A DNA stretch of 64,000 nt from DASXIF01 sp036498145 (GTDB lineage Bacteria; Actinomycetota; Actinomycetes; Mycobacteriales; Jatrophihabitantaceae): contig CAVPSV010000004.1 of assembly GCA_963708625.1 (NCBI GenBank), positions 1,178,001-1,242,000 of the forward strand, given 5' to 3'. This document shows, one piece after another, positions 24,401-33,234 of this stretch. Made by a program: the position numbers and the translations under genes. The stretch's first letter is position 1. The number at the start of each line of letters is the position of its first letter. The notes under the pieces are model-generated. The model searched no databases. It worked only from the letters and a program-made list of their open reading frames with translations, and had not been told where the DNA came from.

Positions 24401-26936
24401 CGCCCGCAGCACCTGAACCGCCGCCGCCTGCGCCGGTGTCGCCCGATGCGCTCGTCGTAGTGTCCGTCGCCGCGCCGGAGTTGCCGGACTTGCCGCCAGC
24501 ACCGGTTGTCGCGTTGGACTGCGCCGAGGAGCACGCCGTGGCCGCGCCGGTGTTGCCACCGATGGCCGTGTCGGTCGTGCTGGCGTTGCCGGTGTTACCC
24601 GAGGTGGTGTTGCCGGACACGGAGCCCGTCGCGTCGCCGGACGTACCGCCACCGGCAGTGTTCGTCACCGCGCCGGTGTCGCCGGAGCTCTCGAGCAGAC
24701 CGATGCCGCCGGTACCGCCGCCGAAGAACGAATCGCCGGTGTCGCCCGTGTCGCCGGTAACGGTGCCGGAGTCACCCGAGGTGCCGGCCGCAATGCCGCC
24801 ACCCGCGCCGCCGCTGGTCACATCGACCGACGGATCCGAGCTCGCGTCGCCGCTGTCGCCGGTGAACGAGGCGCCGTGGGCGAAGGTGCCCGAGTCGCCG
24901 CTGGAGGCATGCGCGCTGGAGTTGCCGATCGAATCGGCGTCGCCGGAGTCGCCACCGAAGCCGGTGTCACCGGAGACCGCCGAGCCCAGCGCCGTGCCGC
25001 CGTCGCCGGAGCCACCGCTGCCGAGCACGATGCCCGAGCCGCCGGTGTCACCCGAGCTGGTGCTCGTGGTGTCGGTCGCCGCGCCGGAGTTGCCAGACGC
25101 GCCGCCGTTGCCGGTCTTCGCCGTGGACATGCCGTTCGAGCTGGCGTTGGCCGCACCGGTGCTGCCGCCGACGGCCGTGTCGGTCGTGGTGGCATTGCCG
25201 GTGTTGCCGGAGCTGGTGTTGCCGGACACGGAGCCCGTCGCGTCACCCGAGGTGCCGCCACCGGCCGTGTCGGTGACATCGCCGGTGTTGCCCGACGTCT
25301 CACCCAGGCCGATGCTGCCGGTTCCGCCGCCACCGAACGAGTCGCCGGTGTCGCCGGTCGGGTCGCTGACGTCGCCGGACGCGCCGGAGACGCCTTCGAC
25401 GATGCCGCCGCCGGCGTCGCCGGAGGTGACGTCAACGCTCGGGTCGGAGTCGGCCGTGCCGCTGTCGCCGCTGGAGGAGATGCCGTGCACCGCGGTGATG
25501 GAGTCACCGCTGCTCGCGACCGCCGAGGAGTCGGCGTCGGAGGTGGCGCAAGCGTCGCCGCCGACCTGGTCCGCGACGAGGTCGCGTTCGCCGCACGAGT
25601 CGCCGCCGTCACCGGTGTTACCCGAGACTGCCGTGCCGATCGCCGTACCGCCGTCACCCGAGCCGCCGGTGCCCGCGGCGATGCCGCCGGTGGTGCCGGT
25701 GTCACCCGAGGACGACGACGTGGTGTTGGTCGCCGGGCCGGAGTTGCCGCTGTTGCCGCCGTTGCCGGTGCTCGCGTTCGACTCCGCCGAGGATCCGGAC
25801 GTGGCCGAACCGGTGTTGCCGCCGGTTGCCCCATCCGTGGTCTTCGCGTTGCCGGTGCTGCCCGAGCTGGTGTTGCCGGAGACCTTCCCGGTGGCGTCGC
25901 CGGAGGTGCCGCCGCCGGCGGTGCCGGTGACTGCGCCGGTGTCGCCCGAGGTGAGGCCGACATCGATGCCGCCGGTGCCGCCGCCGCCGAACACGTCGCC
26001 GGTGTCACCGGTCGTGTCGATGGTCGCCGTACCCGAGTCGCCGGAGACGCCGGTGGCGATCCCGCCACCGGCGCCGCCGCTCGTCACGTCGACGGACGGA
26101 TCCGAAGTGGCCTCGCCACTGTCGCCGGTGAACGAAGCGCCGTGGCTGAACGTGCCGGAGTCGCCGCTGAACGCGCCGGCGAACGAGTCGCCGTCGGAGG
26201 AGACGTCACCCGAGTCACCACCGTCGCCGGTGTTGCCGGAGACCGCGGTGCCTACCGCGATGCCGCCGTCACCCGAGCCGCCGGTGTTCAGCGCGATGCC
26301 GCCGTCGGCGCCGGTGTCACCGGAGCTGCTGGTGGTGGTGTCCTTCGCCGCGCCGCTGTTGCCGGAGTTGCCGCCGTTGCCGCTGGTCGCGTTGACCGTG
26401 GCGTTCGAGCCGGCGTTGACCGCGCCGGTGTTGCCGCCCTTGGCGCTGTCAGTGGTGGTGGCGCTGCCGGTGTTGCCGCTGGCGACGGTGCCGGTGATCC
26501 AGCCGCCGGCGTCGCCGGAGGTGCCGCCGCCGGCCGTGCCGTTGACCGCGCCGGTGTTGCCGGAGGTCAGGTCGACGCCGATGCTGCCGGAGCCGCCGTC
26601 GCCGAACACGTCGCCGGTGTCGCCGGTCGGGTCGCTGACGTCGCCGGAGACGCCGGAGACGCCCTCGACGGCCCCGCCACCCGCGTCGCCGCTGGTCACG
26701 TCGATCCCCGGCGTCGACGTCGCGTCGCCGCTGTCGCCGGAGGACGAGATGCCGTGCGTGGCCGTGGTCGAGTCGCCGCTGAACGCCGATGGCACGAGAG
26801 CTGGCGCTGCCCTCGACCTCGCCGGAGTCGCCGCCGTCGCCGGTGTCGCCGGAGACCGCGGTACCGACCGCGTCGCCGCCGTCGCCGGACCCGCCGGTGC
26901 CGGACGCGCTGCCGGTGCCGGAGGCGCCGGTGTCAC
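21474..26936 (-). CDS. giant Gly/Ser/Thr/Asp repeat surface protein, intact C-terminal part with LAFTG anchor
   Basis: The genuine frame runs from about 26786 to the stop at 21474, some 1,770 residues; the first 50 residues back to 26936 are out of frame with the repeat. It holds nine units of 157-220 residues built from SGDSG, GDTGD, GNTGNA, GGGTSGDATG and GGNSGNSG motifs, each opening with SGDSNTxxxG and then SGDSGDA. Composition is dominated by Gly, Ser, Thr, Asp and Ala, so the protein is acidic. The end is different: a Pro-rich stalk with CSACGG and CSC, then ILAFTG, a hydrophobic helix and ARRRPEVE, a sorting signal of the LAXTG class used by class E sortases and seen in long chaplins. 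Cell-wall display is therefore predicted. No sortase gene lies in the window. Confidence 0.72.
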   Translation of the reverse strand: MTPAPPAPAARPAPAGPATAATRSVPRSPATPATAATPARSRAAPALVPSAFSGDSTTATHGISSSGDSGDATSTPGIDVTSGDAGGGAVEGVSGVSGDVSDPTGDTGDVFGDGGSGSIGVDLTSGNTGAVNGTAGGGTSGDAGGWITGTVASGNTGSATTTDSAKGGNTGAVNAGSNATVNATSGNGGNSGNSGAAKDTTTSSSGDTGADGGIALNTGGSGDGGIAVGTAVSGNTGDGGDSGDVSSDGDSFAGAFSGDSGTFSHGASFTGDSGEATSDPSVDVTSGGAGGGIATGVSGDSGTATIDTTGDTGDVFGGGGTGGIDVGLTSGDTGAVTGTAGGGTSGDATGKVSGNTSSGSTGNAKTTDGATGGNTGSATSGSSAESNASTGNGGNSGNSGPATNTTSSSSGDTGTTGGIAAGTGGSGDGGTAIGTAVSGNTGDGGDSCGERDLVADQVGGDACATSDADSSAVASSGDSITAVHGISSSGDSGTADSDPSVDVTSGDAGGGIVEGVSGASGDVSDPTGDTGDSFGGGGTGSIGLGETSGNTGDVTDTAGGGTSGDATGSVSGNTSSGNTGNATTTDTAVGGSTGAANASSNGMSTAKTGNGGASGNSGAATDTTSTSSGDTGGSGIVLGSGGSGDGGTALGSAVSGDTGFGGDSGDADSIGNSSAHASSGDSGTFAHGASFTGDSGDASSDPSVDVTSGGAGGGIAAGTSGDSGTVTGDTGDTGDSFFGGGTGGIGLLESSGDTGAVTNTAGGGTSGDATGSVSGNTTSGNTGNASTTDTAIGGNTGAATACSSAQSNATTGAGGKSGNSGAATDTTTSASGDTGAGGGGSGAAGDAEGSSVSGDTGDGGDSGDAFSLAGSAAIGVSGDSNTSSHGFSSSGDSGSATSDPSVDATSGDAGGGIAEGVSGDSGTVDGSTGDTGDSFGGGGTGSIGVLEGSGDTGAVTNTAGGGTSGDATGSVSGNTGTGHTGSASTTDKAVGGNTGCACATSAAQSTALSGPGANSGSSGPATSNDDDATTGDTGEAGESGDATSIGLSFGGAFSGDSNTSVDGGSRSGDSGEASSSPSVDATSGGAGGGIATGTSGDSGDVSDPTGDTGFVLFGGGGSGGIDEGLKSGDSGAVNNTAGGGTSGDAKATTSGNTTSGYTGNASTTDSAKGGNTGAATAASSSDSGAKSGTPGSTGDSGDAFSFAASAGIAATGDSNTDADGWSHTGDSGDASSEPTADATSGDAGGGIAEGVSGDTGAVSADTGDTGDVIFSGGGSGGIGVLAGSGDSGGVTDTAGGGTSGDATAGTSGNTGTGNTGNASTTDSATGGNTGASTAKSTATSTALTGDTTGGADSGDANSIGLSFGGAFSGDSTTDADGSSHSGDSGDASSDPTADGTSGDAGGGIAVGGSGTTGDVTVVTGDTGFVLFGGGGSGGIGVLAGSGDSGDVTDTAGGGTSGDATGTTSGNTTSGNTGNATTKDTSKGGNTGSTNASSVAKSTAVSGDAADGGDSGEADGFAFSDAHADSGDSNTSVDGHSHSGDSGTATADPSSDGTSGAAGGGLADGVSGPTGGVTVVTGTTGPVILSGGGTGSIGVIQGSGDSGVVTDTDGGGTSGDATSSNGGNTGSGSSGNATTDDSATGGNTGSSDSVSTQISTSITGNASALAIANLDALTNVIVNGPAAVGAAAANGASTVHHVIHVLADPTVPTPPVPPNGPVAPVPPVSCSACGGIQGPIPPLPPSAPIPPVCSCNPQTPPPPVNPPGKPGVKTTTGVTTVVGAGETILAFTGIGGLTMLIPGAVLLLILGMMLLVFARRRPEVE

Positions 26937-29900
26937 CGGAGCTCGAGCTGGTGGTGTTGGTGGCCGCGCCGGTGCTGCCGGAGTTGCCGCCGTTGCCCGA
27001 CTTCGCCGTGGTGGTGGCCGAGCTGCCCGCCGTCGCCGCGCCGGTGTTGCCGCCGGTGCTGCTGTCGGTCGTGCTGGCGTTGCCGGTGTTGCCGGACTTC
27101 GCGCCGCCGTTGATCGTCGCCGAGGCGTCGCCCGTGGTGCCGCCGCCGGCGGTGCCGGTCACGTCGCCGGTGTCGCCGGAGGTCTCGCCGAGCCCGATGC
27201 TGCCGCTGCCGCCGCCACCGAAGATGACGTCGCCGGTGTCGCCGGTCGGGTCGGTGACCGCGCCGGAGTCGCCGGACACGCCGACAACCGTGCCGCCGCC
27301 CGCGTCGCCGCTGGTGACGTCCGCGGTGATCGAACGGTTGCTGTCGTCGCCCGGGGCCGAAGCTTGCGTCGCCGCTGTCGCCGGTGAACGAGGCACCGTG
27401 GGTGAAGGTCTTCGAGTCGCCGCTGCCAGCCAGGGCGAACGAGTCGGAGTCCTGGTTGCCCACGCCCGCGTAGCCGGAGTCGCCGCCGTCGCCGCTGTTG
27501 CCGGAGACCGCCGTGCCGACCGCGATGCCGCCGTCGCCCGAACCCGCCGCACCGCCGACCGTGTCGCCGGAGCCGGTGGAGCCGGTGTCGCCGGAGCGAG
27601 CTCGACGTGGTGTTCGTGGCCGGGCCGGTGGTGCCGGAGTTGCCGCCGGCGCCGGAGGTCGCAGTGGTGGTCGCGTTCGAGCCGGAGTTGACCGCGCCCG
27701 TGCTGCCGCCCTTGCTGGTGTCCTTCGTGGTGGCGTTGCCGGTGTTGCCCGACGTCGCGCCACCGGTGATGGTCGCGCTGGCGTTGCCGGTCGTGCCGCC
27801 GCCGGCCGTGCCGGTCACGTCGCCGGTGGTGCCGGAGGTCAGGTCGACACCGATGCCGCCCGAGCCGCCGCCACCGAACAAGACGAAGCCGGTGTCGCCG
27901 GTGTCGCCGGAGACGTCGGCGCTGGTGCCGGAGACGCCCTCGACGGTGCCGCCGCCCGCGTCGCCGCTGGTCACGTCGACCGTCCGGCGCGGAGGTGGCG
28001 TCACCGCTGTCGCCGGAGGACGAGATGCCGTGCGTCGCGGTGATCGAGTCGCCGCTGAAGCCGAGCGCGGTGCGACGTGCCGTCCGCCTCGGCCTCGCCG
28101 GAGTCGCCGCCGTCGCCGGAGTTGCCGGAGACCGCGGTGCCGTCGGCCGTGCCGCCGTCACCGGAGCCGCCGGTGCCGGTGGCGTCGCCCGCACCGGACG
28201 TGCCGGTGTCGCCGGAGCTGCTGCTGGTGGTGTTCGTGGCTGCGCCGGTGTTGCCGGACTTGCCGCCGGGACCCGTGGTCGCGGTGGTGGTCGCCGAGGA
28301 GCCGACCTTGACCAGCCCGGTGTTGCCGCCGGTGCTGGAGTCGGTCGTGGTGGCGCTGCCGGTGTTGCCGGAGGTCGCCGGTGCGCGTGACTGGTCGCGC
28401 TGGCTGCGCCGGACTTGCCGCCCCCGGCCGTGCCGTTGACTGCGCCGGTGTCGCCGGAGGTCTCGAGCGAGATCGATGCCGCCCGAGCCGCCGTCGCTGA
28501 AGATCACGTCGCCGGTGTCGCCGGTCGAGCCGTCGACCGCCGCCGCTGTCACCCGAGACGCCGACCACGGTGCCGCCCCCGGCAGCGCCGCTCGTGACGG
28601 TGGCGTCCGGATCCGAGGTGGCGTCGCCGCTGTCGCCGGTGAAGGACGCGCCGTGGGTGAACGTGCCGGAGTCGCCGCTCTCGCCGCGGGCGTAGGAGCT
28701 GCCGTCGGCGGAGGCGTCGCCGGAGGTGCCGCCGTCGCCGGAGTCACCGGAGACCGCGGAACCGAGTGCGGTGCCGCCGTCGCCGGACCCACCGGTGCCG
28801 GTGGCGTCGCCGGCACCGGACGAACCGGTGTCGCCGGAGGAGCTGCTGCGTGTTGTCGGTGGCCGCACCGGTGTTGCCGGAGTTGCCGCCCGCGCCGGAT
28901 GGTCGCCTTCGTCGTGGCGTTCGAGCCGGCGTTGGCCGCGCCCGTGTTGCCGCCCTTGGCGCTGTCCGTGGTCGTGGCGGCGCCGGTGTTGCCGGAACGC
29001 GCGCCGCCGTTGACGACCGCGCTGGCGTTGCCGGTCGTGCCGCCGCCGGCGGTGCCGGTCACGTCGCCGGTGTTGCCCGAGGTCAGGTCGACGCCGATGC
29101 TGCCGGAGCCGCCGCCACTGAAGAAGACGTCGCCGGTGTCGCCGGTCGGGTCGGTCACCGTGCCGGTGTCGCCGGACGCGCCGACCACGGTGCCGCCGCT
29201 CGCGTCACCGCTGGTGACGGTGGCGTCCGGATCCGAGGTGGCGTCGCCGCTGTCGCCGGAGGACGAGATGCCGTGCGCCGCGGTGATCGAGTCGCCGCTC
29301 TCGGCAACCGCGCGGGAGTCAGACCCGTCGCCGCAGCCGACGTTCGTCTCATCTTGGCAGTTTTCGCCGCCTGCGGTGGCGTCTGCCCGAGTCGCCGCCA
29401 TCGCCGCTGTCGCCCGAGGTCGCGGAGCCGATCGCGGTGCCGCCGGCACCCGAGCCGCCGGTGCCGGTCGCGCTACCGGCGCCACTGGCGCCGGTGTCGC
29501 CGGAGGACGAGGTGGTCGGGTCGGTCGCCGCGCCGGTGTTGCCGGAGTTGCCGCCGGCGCCGCTGGTTGCGGTGGTGGTCGCCGAGGAGCCCGCGGTCGC
29601 CGCGCCGGTGTTGCCGCCGGTGGCGCTGTCCGTGGTCTTCGCCGCGCCGGTGTTGCCCGAGATCGCGTTGCCGGTGGTCTTGGCAGTGGCCGCGCCGGTG
29701 GTGCCGCCGCCCGCGGTGCCGGTCACGGCACCCGAGTCGCCGGAGGTCTCGACGAGCGCGATGCTGCCGGAGCCGCCGCCACCGACGGTGAAGCCGGTGT
29801 CACCTGTGGTGCCGTCGACGTCGCCGGTCGTGCCCGAAACGCCGGACACGGTGCCGCCACTCGCGTCGCCGCTGGTCGCGGTCGCCGTCGGGTCGGAGGT

Positions 29901-32650
29901 GGCGTTGCCGCTGTCACCGGAGAAGGACGCCCCGTGCGAGAAGGTGCCGGAGTCGCCGCTACCTGCCCATGTCGACGAGCTGCCGTCGGCGTTGGCGTTA
30001 CCCGAGTCGCCGCCGGTGCCGGTGTCGCCGGAGGTCGCGCTACCGGTGGCGGCCCCGTCGAACTCGGAGCCCGGCGCCGGAGCCGCCGGTGCCGGTCGCG
30101 TCGCCCGCACCCGAGGTGCCGGTGTCGCCGGAGGACGTCGAGGTGTTGTCCGTGGCCGCGCCGGAGTTGCCGGAGTGGCCGCCGGGGCCGCTGGTGGCCG
30201 TGGTGGTCGCGTTCGAGCCGGCGTTGGTCGCGCCGGTGTTGCCGCCCTTGGCGCTGTCCGTGGTCGTCGCCGCGCCGGTGTTGCCGGAGACCGCGTTGCC
30301 GGTGGTGGTGGCGGTCGCCGCGCCGGTGGTGCCGCCGCCGGCGGTGCCGGTCACGTCGCCCGAGCTACCCGACGTCAGGATCACGGCGATGGAGCCGCTG
30401 CCGCCGCCGCCGAAGGTCGTCGCCGGTGTCGCCGGCGACGCCGGTGACCGCGCCGGTGTCGCCCGAGGTCCCGACCACGGTGCCGCCGCTGGCGTCGCCG
30501 CTGGTCGCGGTCGCGATCGGCGTCGAGGTCGCGTCGCCGCTGTCGCCGCTGCTCGAGTAGCCGTCGCGCGCTGGTGTTGGAGTCGCCGCTACCCGCCGCC
30601 GCGTGCGACGAGCCGTCGGCAGTTCGCGCTGCCGGAGTCGCCGCCGTCGCCGGTGTCGCCCGAGGTCGCCGAACCGGTGGCCGAGCCGCCGGCACCCGAG
30701 CCGCCGGTGCCGGTCGCGTCGCCCGCACCGCTGCTGCCGGTGTCGCCGGAGCTCGCCGTGGTCGTGTTGTTCGCCGCGCCCGAGTTGCCGGAGTTGCCGC
30801 CGGGACCGCTCGTCGCAGTGGTCGTGGCGGACGAGCCGGACGTTGCCGAGCCGGTGTTGCCGCCGGTGGCGCTGTCGTGCGTGGTCGCCGCGCCGGTGTT
30901 GCCGGAGGTGGCGTTGCCGGTGGTGCTGGCAGTCGCCGCGCCGGAGGTGCCGCCGGCCGGCGGTGCCGGTCACGTTGCCCGAGTTGCCGGAGGTCAGGAT
31001 CAGCGCGATACCGCCGGAGCCGCCGCCGCCGAACGACGCGCCGGTGTCGCCGGTGACGCCGGTGACGTCGCCGGTGTTGCCGGAGGTGCCGACGACGGTG
31101 CCGCCGCGCCGCGTCGCCGCTGGTGGCCGTCGCGGTCGGGCTGGACAGGGCTCCGCCGCTGTCACCGGAGCGCGAACCGCCGTCGACCGTGGTGTTCGAG
31201 TCGCCGCTGCCGGCCCAGCCGACGAGCTGCCGTCCGCGTCGGCGTCGCCGGAGTCGCCACCGTCGCCGGTGTCGCCCGAGGTCGCCGAGCCGGTCGCGTG
31301 CCGCCGTCGCCCGATCCGCCGGTGCCGCTGGCGTCGCCGGAGCCCGAGGATGCCGGTGTCGCCGGAGGACGTCGAGGTGTTGTCGGTGGCCGCGCCGGAC
31401 GCGCCGGAGTTGCCGCCCGGGCCGGTCTTCGCGGTCGTGGTGGCCGCCGAGCTGGCGTTGGACGCACCGGTGTTGCCGCCCTTGGCGCTGTCGGTCGTCG
31501 TCGCCGCGCCGGTGTTGCCGGACGTCGCGTTGCCGGTGGTGCTGGCGGTCGCGTTGCCGGTGGTGCCGCCGCCGGCGGTGCCGGTGACGTTGCCGGAGTT
31601 GCCGGAGGTCAGGATCTCGGCGATGCCGCCGGTGCCGCCGCCGCCGAATGCGGTGCCGGTGTCGCCGGTGACGCCGGTGACCGCGCCGGTGTTGCCGGAG
31701 GTGCCGACGACCGTCGCGCCGGACGCGTCGCCGCTGGTCGCGGTCGCGATCGGTGTCGAGGTGGCGTCGCCGCTGTCGCCGGAGTGCGAGCAGCCGTCGG
31801 CGCTGGTGTTCGAGTCCCCGCTGTTCGCGGCCGACGTGCGAGCTGCCGTCGGCGGTCGCGTCGCCGGAGTCGCCGCCGTCGCCGGTGTCGCCCGAGGTCG
31901 CCGAGCCGGTCGCGGTGCCGCCGTCGCCCGAGCCGCCGGTGCCGATCGCCGGGTCGGTGCCCGCCGTGCCGGTGTCGCCGGAGCTGGTGACGGTGGTGTC
32001 GGTGGCTGCGCCGGACGCGCCGGAGTTGCCGCCGCTGCCGGTGGTCGCCGTCGACTGCGCACGAGTCGCAGGCCGTGGCCGCGCCGGTGTTGCCGCCGAC
32101 CGCGCTGTCGCTGGTGTTCGCCGGGCCGGTGCCGCCGGAGGTGGCGTTGCCGGTGGTGGAGGCCTTCGCGCTGCCGGTGCGGCCGCCGCTGCCGGTGCCG
32201 CTCACGTCGCCGGACGCGCCGGAGGTGAGGATCAGCGCGATGCCGCCGGTGCCGCCGCCGCCGAACGCGTCGCCGGTGTCGCCGGTGGACGCCGGTGACT
32301 GCGCCGGTGTCGCCGGAGGTGCCGATGACGGTCGCGCCGCCAGCAGCCCCGCTGGTCGCGGACACGGTCGGCGAGGAGGTGGCGTTGCCGCTGTCGCCGG
32401 AATGCGACGAGCCGTCGCTGTTGGTGTTGGAGTCGCCGCTGCTTGCAGTACGCCGAGGAGTCGTCACTGGAGTTGGCGTTGCCGGAGTTGCCGCCGTCGC
32501 CGGTGTCACCTGAGGTCGCCGAGCCGGTGGCGGTGCCGCCGGCGCCGGATCCACCGCCGGAGCGACGAGGACTGGGTCGGTCGCTGCGCCGGACGCACCG
32601 GAGTTGCCGGCGTTGCCGCTGGTCGCCGTCGAGGAGCCATTCGACGTCGA
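22260..32650 (-). repeat. about 18 tandem 470-660 bp coding repeat units
   Basis: The segment coding SGDSNT-x3-G recurs near 22330, 22800, 23275, 23750, 24290, 24880, 25490, 26150, 26760, 27390, 28030, 28650, 29270, 29920, 30550, 31175, 31785 and 32410. Spacing is about 470 bases at the C-terminal end and about 590-660 further upstream, so two unit lengths exist. Alternate units in the middle differ (ISSSGDSG against ASFTGDSG), pointing to duplication of a two-unit block. Confidence 0.8.
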
Positions 32651-33153
32651 GGAGTTGCTGCGCCGGTGTTGCCGCCGATGCTGGTGTCGGTGGTGGTGGC
32701 CGAGCCGGTGTTGCCGGTGGTGACGTTGCCGCCGGCCGAGGAGGTGGCGTTGCCGCTCGTCCCGCCGGAGCCGTTGCCGGTCACGTTGCCGGAGTTGCCG
32801 GAGCTCGCCTTCACGGCGATGCCGCCGGTGCCCGCGCCAGAGCCACCGCCGGAACCGCCCGTGCTGCCGGTACCGCTGTTCACCGCACCCGTCGTGCCCG
32901 AGCCGCCGCCGCTGCTGCCGCCACTGGCGTTGCCGCTGCTGGCGGTGGAGCTGCCGGTGTTCGTGGCATTGCCGGTGGTGCCGGACGTCGACGAGCCGCC
33001 GGAGGTGGTGTTCGAGTCACCTGACCCCGACGAGCTGTGCGTCGTGCCGTTCGAGGTGGAATTACCTGTGGTGCCACCGGTGCCGGTGTCACCTGTGGTA
33101 GCGGTCCCCCCCGCCGAGTGCAACTGCGCTGCGAGGACGAGTTCGATCAGCAT
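26787..33153 (-). pseudogene. N-terminal part of the giant repeat protein, multiply frame-disrupted
   Basis: The same repeat continues upstream for about nine further units, but the reading frame changes repeatedly (my count is at least 15 breaks between 26790 and 32655). The only credible start is ATG 33153 with GGGAG ten bases upstream, MLIELVLAAQLHSAGGTA, with clean repeat sequence to about 32652. With the breaks repaired the gene would span 11.7 kb and about 3,890 residues. Breaks near 26786 and 28060 fall at the same place in the unit, just before FSGDS. Sequencing or assembly indels in GC-rich repeats are the likeliest cause; true decay is possible. The N-terminus shows no ordinary signal peptide. 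Confidence 0.6.
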
Positions 33154-33234
33154 TTCTGGCTCCCATTCACTGCTTGGCGCGTGCCTTAATTTGTCCTGAA
33201 ACTGGTGGTGCAGGTGGTGCAGGTCGACCGATGT

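Noticed and set aside
23956..27387. Long plus-strand ORF of more than 1,000 codons over the giant repeat gene
   Set aside because: It is the antisense of Gly/Ser/Asp codons, giving Pro/Val/Ser/Leu repeats; it has no start signals and follows the minus-strand frame.
21900..32700. Possible CRISPR array
   Set aside because: Repeat units are 470-660 bases, coding and not separated by unique spacers of constant length; no cas genes.
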